Part shown: one piece after another, positions 58,189 through 64,000 of the stretch
Numbering within the stretch: position 1 is the stretch's first letter
Layout: the number at the start of each line of letters is the position of its first letter
Assembly: GCF_037975245.1 (NCBI RefSeq)
Contig: NC_092570.1
Coordinates: forward strand, 701,501 to 765,500
Source: Apostichopus japonicus
Lineage: Eukaryota; Echinodermata; Holothuroidea; Aspidochirotida; Stichopodidae
Length of the DNA stretch: 64,000 nucleotides
Reading direction: 5' to 3'
Position numbers and translations under genes: made by a program
The notes under the pieces: model-generated
Databases searched by the model: none
Seen by the model: the letters and a program-made list of their open reading frames with translations, nothing else
What the model was told of the DNA's origin: nothing

Positions 58189-61100
58189 TCACGTTTTGTC
58201 TTTCTTCTTCTTCGTCTTCTTCTCTTTTTTCTCCTTCACTTTCCCTGGGGTCTCTTTCTTTGTTGATACTTGTCCTTGCTGAAAGCTTTCCTGAAACTTA
58301 TTTGCATCAGCAGCTTCCTTGAACCTTGCATAAAATGTGGTCTTTTTAGGTTTACCTCCCAATGAAGAATCCTCTGTGGTCCAAACATAGCAGTTGTTGG
58401 TTCCTTTAGCTGGCACCAGCTGAGTTTCTTTCCTTACGGGATGTTTGACGATGAATTTATCGCCTTCCTTCATCTCTACCTTGTAGGTTTTATCCTCCTT
58501 TGAAATCAAGATCTTAATCGGTCCTTTTCCTTTTTTCACCCAATTCTGATTCTCCTCATAAAACAGTTCTACACCAGCAATAAATATGACACCTATATCG
58601 TCATCAAGTGTTTGTGCCTCTCCTTTTTGAGCTGCTTTCTCCTCGACTAACTTAGCTGCTCTCTCCTCCATTAACTTAGCTGCTTTCTCCTCGGCTAACT
58701 TAGCTGCTCTCTCATCTGCTAATTTAGCTGCTTTCTCCTCCATTAACTTAGCTGCTCTCTCCTCAGCTAACTTAGCTGCTTTCTCCTCTGCTAACTTAGC
58801 TGCTTTCTCCTCCATTAACTTAGCTGCTCTCTCCTCAGCTAACTTAGCTGCTCTCTCCTCCACTAACTTAGCTGCTGTCTCCTCCGCTAATTTATCTGCT
58901 TTCTCCTCCATTAACTTAGCTGCTTTCTCCTCGACTAATTTAGCTGCTTCCTCATCAGCTAACTTAGCTGCTTTTTCCTCGGCTAACTTAGCTGCTCTCT
59001 CCTCGACTAACTTAGCTGCTCTCTCCTCCATTAACGTAGCTGCTTTCTCCTCAACTAATTTAGCTGCTTTATCCTCGGCTAATTTAGCTGCTTTCTCCTC
59101 CATTAACTTAGCTGCTTTCTCCTCGGCTAATTTAGCTGCTTTCTCCTCGGCTAATTTAGCTGCTTTCTCCTCGGCTAATTTAGCTGATTTCTCCTCGGCT
59201 AATTTAGCTGATTTCTCCTCAACTAATTTAGCTGCTCTCTCCTCTGCTAACTTAGATGCTCTCTCCTCAACTAACTCAGCTGGTATCTCCACAGCTAACT
59301 TTGCCGCTTTCTCCTGTGCTAACTTAGCTGCTTTCTCTTCCATTAACTTAGCTGCTTTCTCCTCGGCTAATTTAGCTGCTTTCTCCTCGACTAATTTAGC
59401 TGCTCTCTCCTCTGCTAACTTAGCTGCTCTCTCCTCAACTAACTCAGCTGGTATCTCCTCAGCTAACTTAGCCGCTTTCTCCTGTGCTAACTTAGCTGCT
59501 TTCTCCTCAGCTAACTTAGCTGCTTTCTCCTCTGCTAACTTAGCTGCTCTCTCCTCAGCTAACTTAGCTGCTCTCTCCTCAGCTAACTTAGCTGCTCTCT
59601 CCTCAACTAACTTAGCTGCTCTCTCCTCCATTAACTTAGCTGCTTTCTCCTCGACTAATTTAGCTGCTCTCTCCTCTGCTAACTTAGCTGCTCTCTCCTC
59701 AACTAACTCAGCTGGTATCTCCTCAGCTAACTTAGCCGCTTTCTCCTGTGCTAACTTAGCTGCTTTCTCCTCAGCTAACTTAGCTGCTTTCTCCTCTGCT
59801 AACTTAGCTGCTCTCTTCTCAGCTAACTTAGCTGCTCTCTCCTCAGCTAACTTAGCTGCTCTCTCCTCAACTAACTTAGCTGCTCTCTCCTCCATTAACT
59901 TAGCTGCTTTCTCCTCAAATAATTTAGCTGCTTCCTCCTCAGCTAACTTAGCTGCTTTCTCCTGTGCTAACTTAGCTGCTTTCTCCTGTGCTAACTTAGC
60001 TGCTTTCTCCTCTGCTAACTTAGCTGCTTCCTCATCAGCTAACTTAGCTGCTTTCTCCTCAGCTAAATTAGCTGCTTTCTCCTCTGCTAACTTAGCTGCT
60101 TTCTCCTCTGCTGACTTAGCTGCTTTCTCGTGTGCTAACTTAGCTGCGTCCTCCTCAGCTAACTCTGCTGCTCTCTCCTGTGCTAACTTAGCTGCTCTCT
60201 CCTTGACTAACTTAGCTGCTTTCTCCTCCATTAACTTAGCTGCTTTCTCCTCGGCTAACTTAGCTACTCTCTCCTCAGCTAACTTAGCTGCTCTCTCCTC
60301 AGCTAACTCAGCTGCTCTCTCCTCAACTAACTCAGCTGCTCTCTCCTCCACTAACTTAGCTGCTGTCTCCTCCGCTAATTTATCTGCTTTCTCCTCCATT
60401 AACTTAGCTGCTTTCTCCTCGACTAATTTAGCTGCTTCCTCATCAGCTAACTTAGCTGCTTTTTCCTCGGCTAACTTAGCTGCTTTCTCCTCCATTAACT
60501 TAGCTGCTTCCTCATCAGCTAACTTAGCTGCTTTCTCCTCAGCTAACTTAGCTGCTCTCTCCTCGACTAACTTAGCTGCTCTCTCCTCGACTAACTTAGC
60601 TGCTTTCTCCTCAACTAATTTAGCTGCTTTATCCTCGGCTAATTTAGCTGCTTTCTCCTCCATTAACTTAGCTGCTTTCTCCTCGGCTAATTTAGCTGCT
60701 TTCTCCTCGGCTAATTTAGCTGCTTTCTCCTCTGCTAATTTAGCTGCTTTCTCCTCGGCTAATTTAGCTGCTTTCTCCTCGACTAATTTAGCTGCTCTCT
60801 CCTCTGCTAACTTAGCTGCTCTCTCCTCAACTAACTCAGCTGGTATCTCCTCAGCTAACTTAGCCGCTTTCTCCTGTGCTAACTTAGCTGCTTTCTCCTC
60901 CATTAACTTAGCTTTCTCCTCGGCTAACTTAGCTGCTCTCTCCTCTGCTAACTTAGCTGCTCTCTCCTCAACTAACTCAGCTGCTCTCTCCTCAGCTAAC
61001 TTAGCCGCTTTCTCCTGTGCTAACTTAGCTGCTTTCTCCTCCATTAACTTAGCTGCTTTCTCCTCGGCTAATTTAGCTGCTTTCTCCTCGACTAATTTAG

Positions 61101-61856
61101 CTGCTCTCTCCTCTGCTAACTTAGCTGCTCTCTCCTCAACTAACTCAGCTGGTATCTCCTCAGCTAACTTAGCCGCTTTCTCCTGTGCTAACTTAGCTGC
61201 TTTCTCCTCCATTAACTTAGCTGCTTTCTCCTCTGCTAACTTAGCTGCTCTCTCCTCAGCTAACTTAGCTGCTCTCTCCTCAGCTAACTCAGCTGCTCTC
61301 TCCTCAACTAACATAGCTGCTCTCTCCTGGACTAATTTAGCTGCTTCCTCCTCAAATAATTTAGCTGCTTCCTCCTCAGCTAACTTAGCTGCTTCCTCCT
61401 GTGCTAACTTAGCTGCTTTCTCCTGTGCTAACTTAGCTGCTTTCTCCTCTGCTAACTTAGCTGCTTCCTCATCAGCTAACTTAGCTGCTTTCTCCTCCAT
61501 TAACTTAGCTGCTTTCTCCTCCATTAACTTAGCTGCTTTCTCCTCTGCTAACTTAGCTCTCTCCTCAGCTAACTTAGCTGCTCTTTCCTCAGCTAACTTA
61601 GCTGCTCTCTCCTCAGCTAACTCAGCTGCTCTCTCCTCAACTAACATAGCTGCTCTCTCCTGGACTAATTTAGCTGCTTCCTCCTCAAATAATTTAGCTG
61701 CTTCCTCCTCAGCTAACTTAGCTGCTTCCTCCTGTGCTAACTTAGCTGCTTTCTCCTCTGCTAACTTAGCTGCTTCCTCATCAGCTAACTTAGCTGCTTT
61801 CTCCTCAGCTAAATTAGCTGCTTTCTCCTCTGCTAACTTAGCTGCTTTCTCCTCTG
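58189..61856 (-). CDS. Last exon: octapeptide rod, Ran-binding domain, basic tail
   Basis: One uninterrupted frame of about 1,221 codons ending at TGA (58189-58191). About 61856-58627 is a 24-base coding minisatellite translating to AEEKAAKL-type octads with substitutions mostly at fixed positions (A/M/V/F before E, E/D/Q, K/R). Then comes a RanBD: ELFYEENQNWVKKGKGPIKI, HPVRKETQLVPAKGT, YVWTTED and ARFKEAADANKFQESF. These correspond to RanBP1's ELF...W..RG.G..KIL, the H..L.P..GS, WVW and IRF.....A..F landmarks. A frame continues upstream to at least 61965 without a stop, but no ATG begins it and the strong pyrimidine tract at 61857-61880 argues for an acceptor at 61857. Confidence 0.8.
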
Positions 61857-63277
61857 CTGAAGATAATGAAAGAGAAGAGAAATCAATTGTTGTCACTGAT
61901 GTTTCGTATTTTAAATAAAAGTTAATTGTTGACTCGAATGATTCTACAACTTCACTGCCCTGGTATTTATATGTAGTACATAAACAAAAGGGAAGAGCAA
62001 ATCACAGATATTTATAAATCATAATGTTTGGAACAAAACATGAGTAGTCAAGCTAATGACAAATAGAGTTTATAATATTGATTATTTGAATCATAGGTTT
62101 CTCAAGTAGTTACTTAAAAAGATGGACTGGGACACCCATAGTATTAATTAGTGGAATCATAGATTTCTCAACTAGTTACTTTCAAAGATAGACTATGATC
62201 TACAGCCTAAGTTTGCAGTTCCATGATGATCTTAATGAACAACAATTCTTTCCTACATTCAGTATAACTGGCCACAAAGTATCAAACCAGTCTTCACTAT
62301 CTTTTTTTTTGACTGCTAAACTTTTCACTGAAGTATTGTTTTTAACTAGAAAGAATCAATTTCTTTGATTACACAGAAGTGCATCTTGACATAAATGTAA
62401 ATTAGTAAAAACAAACTTCATTGTATCATCACAACAGATCCAATCAACACATGATTCTCTCTTACAGAACATAGTCACTAACATGTTCTACAATCATCTT
62501 TCTTGTTTTGTCAATTCCTTCTTTATTTAATCATACCTGTATTTTGTTTATCTTTCCCTTTCACCATCTCTTCATGTTGTTTTTCAGGTGATTGAGCTTT
62601 CTGAAATTCGTCTTGAAAACGACTCGCTGTATCAGATTCTTTAAATCGTACAAAAAATGTAGTTTTCTTCTCTTTTTTTGCATCTCCTAATAAGGCTTCC
62701 GTCGTCCATACGTAACAGCGGTCAGTTCCTTTAGCAGGCACCAATTGAGTTTCCTTTCTTACTGGATGGCTTGCTATAATCCTGTCATTTTCCTTATCTA
62801 TCATATTTATTTCATATTTTTGTTTCTCATCTAACAAGATTACAATATTGCCAGTGCATAGTTTGTTCCACTCATTTCCCTTTTCATGAAATATTTCTGC
62901 TCCCTGATCAAATTTAATTTTTTCAGCACTAGCAGCTGAAGCAATCGTGTCTTTACTCTCTGGAATTTGTTTGGTCTTTGGCTCGGTACCTGCTAATTCA
63001 GTTTTATCATCGTTCCCCTTTTCTTGAACTTTCTTCTTTGGGGTTAAGAATAAACCTTTGCCTAGGTGTATTAAGGAAGAAATTCCTTTTTTTTCTCCAT
63101 GTTTAGCTGCATCAGCCACCTTGGTGTCCTTCTCAGTCAATCTGTTTGGATCTTTCTTTTCTTGTTTGCTGCCCTCTTCTTCCAATACACTGCTAACCGT
63201 GCTACTACTGTCACGTCTGGTATCTTTGCTACCTCCACTATCTCTGCTACCAATACTACTGGCATCTTCTTCACCAC
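58189..63277 (-). CDS. RanBD-repeat protein with giant octapeptide helical rod (3' two exons of a longer gene)
   Basis: Two exons, 63277-62537 and 61856-58189, joined in matching phase 1 (ACAG/GTATGA donor; TTTCATTATCTTCAG acceptor), giving NT then AEEKAAKL at the junction. Each exon encodes a RanBP1-type Ran-binding domain, a PH-like fold that in known proteins clasps Ran-GTP at nuclear pores or in the cytoplasm. Between the two domains lie about 134 tandem eight-residue units. The C-terminus is a lysine-rich tail (KEKKEKKTKKKKDKT). No FG repeats, zinc fingers or cyclophilin domain are seen, so it is not a plain RanBP2/Nup358. The 5' part is missing: exon 63277 begins inside a codon after a T-rich AAG acceptor and earlier exons should lie past the window edge. 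It is convergent with FNDC3. Confidence 0.75.
58627..61856 (-). repeat. 24-base coding minisatellite, about 134 copies
   Basis: On the + strand the unit is a variant of TTAGCTGCTTTCTCCTCNGC plus TAAC. Two units lack one GCT codon (near 61555 and 60911), giving seven-residue units without breaking the frame. Larger blocks are themselves duplicated, e.g. the variant encoding EEIPAELVEER at about 61145, 60837, 59708, 59449 and 59281. Confidence 0.95.
61857..62536 (-). other. Intron between the two RanBD exons
   Basis: GTATGA donor and pyrimidine-rich TCAG acceptor. Contains a 64-base tandem duplication (GAATCATAGRTTTCTCAAST at 62089 and 62153). No other feature seen. Confidence 0.7.
62537..63277 (-). 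CDS. Upstream exon: serine-rich linker plus Ran-binding domain
   Basis: Phase-1 exon of 741 bases, 247 residues. Begins GEEDASSIGSRDSGGS, a serine/arginine-rich and then lysine-rich disordered linker, with GISSLIHLGKGLFLTPKKK in the middle. The RanBD follows: AEIFHEKGNEWNKLCTGNIV, SHPVRKETQLVPAKGTDR, CYVWTTE, VRFKESDTASRFQDEF. A frame continues past the donor to a TAA at 62523, so intron retention would give a short form ending GMIK. The acceptor (AAATCAAG after a T-rich tract) is plausible but not strong. Confidence 0.75.
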
Positions 63278-64000
63278 CTTGATTTAATAAAAATAGAAAA
63301 CATTTTTGATGTGTGAGCTGAGCCTTGTACTTTCAACACCTTAATAGCATAGAACAGTATTGTTACTAAGATTTCATAACTTGCGTCCCCAAGGCGCAAC
63401 ATTTCAAAATTGTTTGCGTCAGATCAGAAAAACTTGAGTTCCTAGAGTCCTTCATTAAAACATGCACTTTCAAATTCTTCTACAGGAACACACCATACAT
63501 AGTTATGACTCCATACAACACATTGGTTTCTGCACAACAGAAGAGTTTAGTGATAGAATTAGTACTTGCTCACAACTTTTATAAACCACTTGTCAAATAT
63601 TACCATTAATAGTTTCCATCTGAGTTTTATTCATAAGTTTTATTCAAATTGAATAAATTTTCCACTTTCCCATCCACTATGTGGCGGCCCAACCCTCTCC
63701 ATTTCAATCACTTTCTCATTATAGTTGGTCAATAGATTTTTATGTCAATAAATGAAAGAGTTTACACACAAACAATGCACAATAAAATAGAGTTGGAGTA
63801 TGTGGTTGAAAGGACTGCAAAAAATTTGTGCCAGTTTGCAACAATGAAATTTCTATGGTATGAATGCACATTTACTTTAGCAACACTCAATACAGAAAGA
63901 GCAAACATATTGTGAGATTGTAAAATCATTTTCAGTATCAGAGATGTTAGCTTCCCATAAAATTAATTAAATCTAAACTCATAACATCTGTGATCACAAT
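63278..64000. other. Probable intron of the RanBD gene, right edge of window
   Basis: AT-rich, no exon-like frame on the minus strand that I can support. Contains an inexact AAGTTTTATTCA repeat near 63624-63650. Confidence 0.5.

Noticed and set aside
60203-61918. 571-codon open frame on the + strand encoding NLAAFSSA-type repeats
   Set aside because: It is the antisense reading of the 24-base coding minisatellite. A stop-free unit of a length divisible by three keeps other frames open as well. The minus strand leads into a real Ran-binding domain; the + strand leads nowhere.
61857-61965. Extending the last RanBD-gene exon upstream to a GTG or to the AG near 61961
   Set aside because: There is no ATG in that frame, the upstream AG lacks a pyrimidine tract, and the TTCTCTTCTCTTTCATTATCTTCAG-like tract makes 61857 the better acceptor, in the exact phase of the upstream exon.
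1-64000. CRISPR arrays, operons, bacterial promoters and tRNA genes
   Set aside because: The window is clearly animal nuclear DNA with spliced genes; the tandem repeats have no spacer structure, and no tRNA cloverleaf was recognised by eye.

Overview
The window is AT-rich animal nuclear DNA with canonical GT-AG introns, many introns, and abundant private tandem repeats. The protein sequences and the dispersed repeats look like a non-vertebrate deuterostome. An echinoderm, perhaps a sea cucumber, is my best guess, but this is inference: there is no rRNA or mitochondrial marker to prove it.

Positions 3.5-38 kb (+ strand) hold a nearly complete orthologue of the vertebrate FNDC3A/FNDC3B genes. 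These encode fibronectin type III proteins anchored by a C-terminal membrane helix. I reconstructed 20 coding exons from 3497 to 37968. All 19 junctions are phase-compatible, and the joined reading frame is 3141 bases (1046 residues plus stop). It encodes a basic/serine-rich N-terminal region, nine FN3 domains and a tail-anchor-like helix. The usual proline-rich N-terminus is not encoded in the window, so exon 1 may be an alternative start, or the canonical first exons may lie to the left.

The introns carry different minisatellites and dispersed repeats with nuclear-receptor-type half-sites. Intron 11 carries a 4.1 kb element with long terminal inverted repeats, enclosing a broken, intron-containing gene with a tesmin/TSO1-like cysteine motif.

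Positions 38-44.8 kb are 3' UTR and intergenic DNA. Positions 44.8-54.1 kb are one satellite array of about 28 copies of a 333-334 bp unit, with internal higher-order structure and degenerate edges. Positions 54.1-58.2 kb are intergenic.

Positions 58.2-63.3 kb (- strand, convergent with FNDC3) hold the 3' part of a second gene. Two phase-matched exons each carry a RanBP1-type Ran-binding domain. The last exon also encodes about 134 tandem copies of an eight-residue AEEKAAKL-type unit, a predicted rod of about 1,080 residues. Further 5' exons should lie beyond the right edge. This gene and the satellite array are the most unusual parts of the window.
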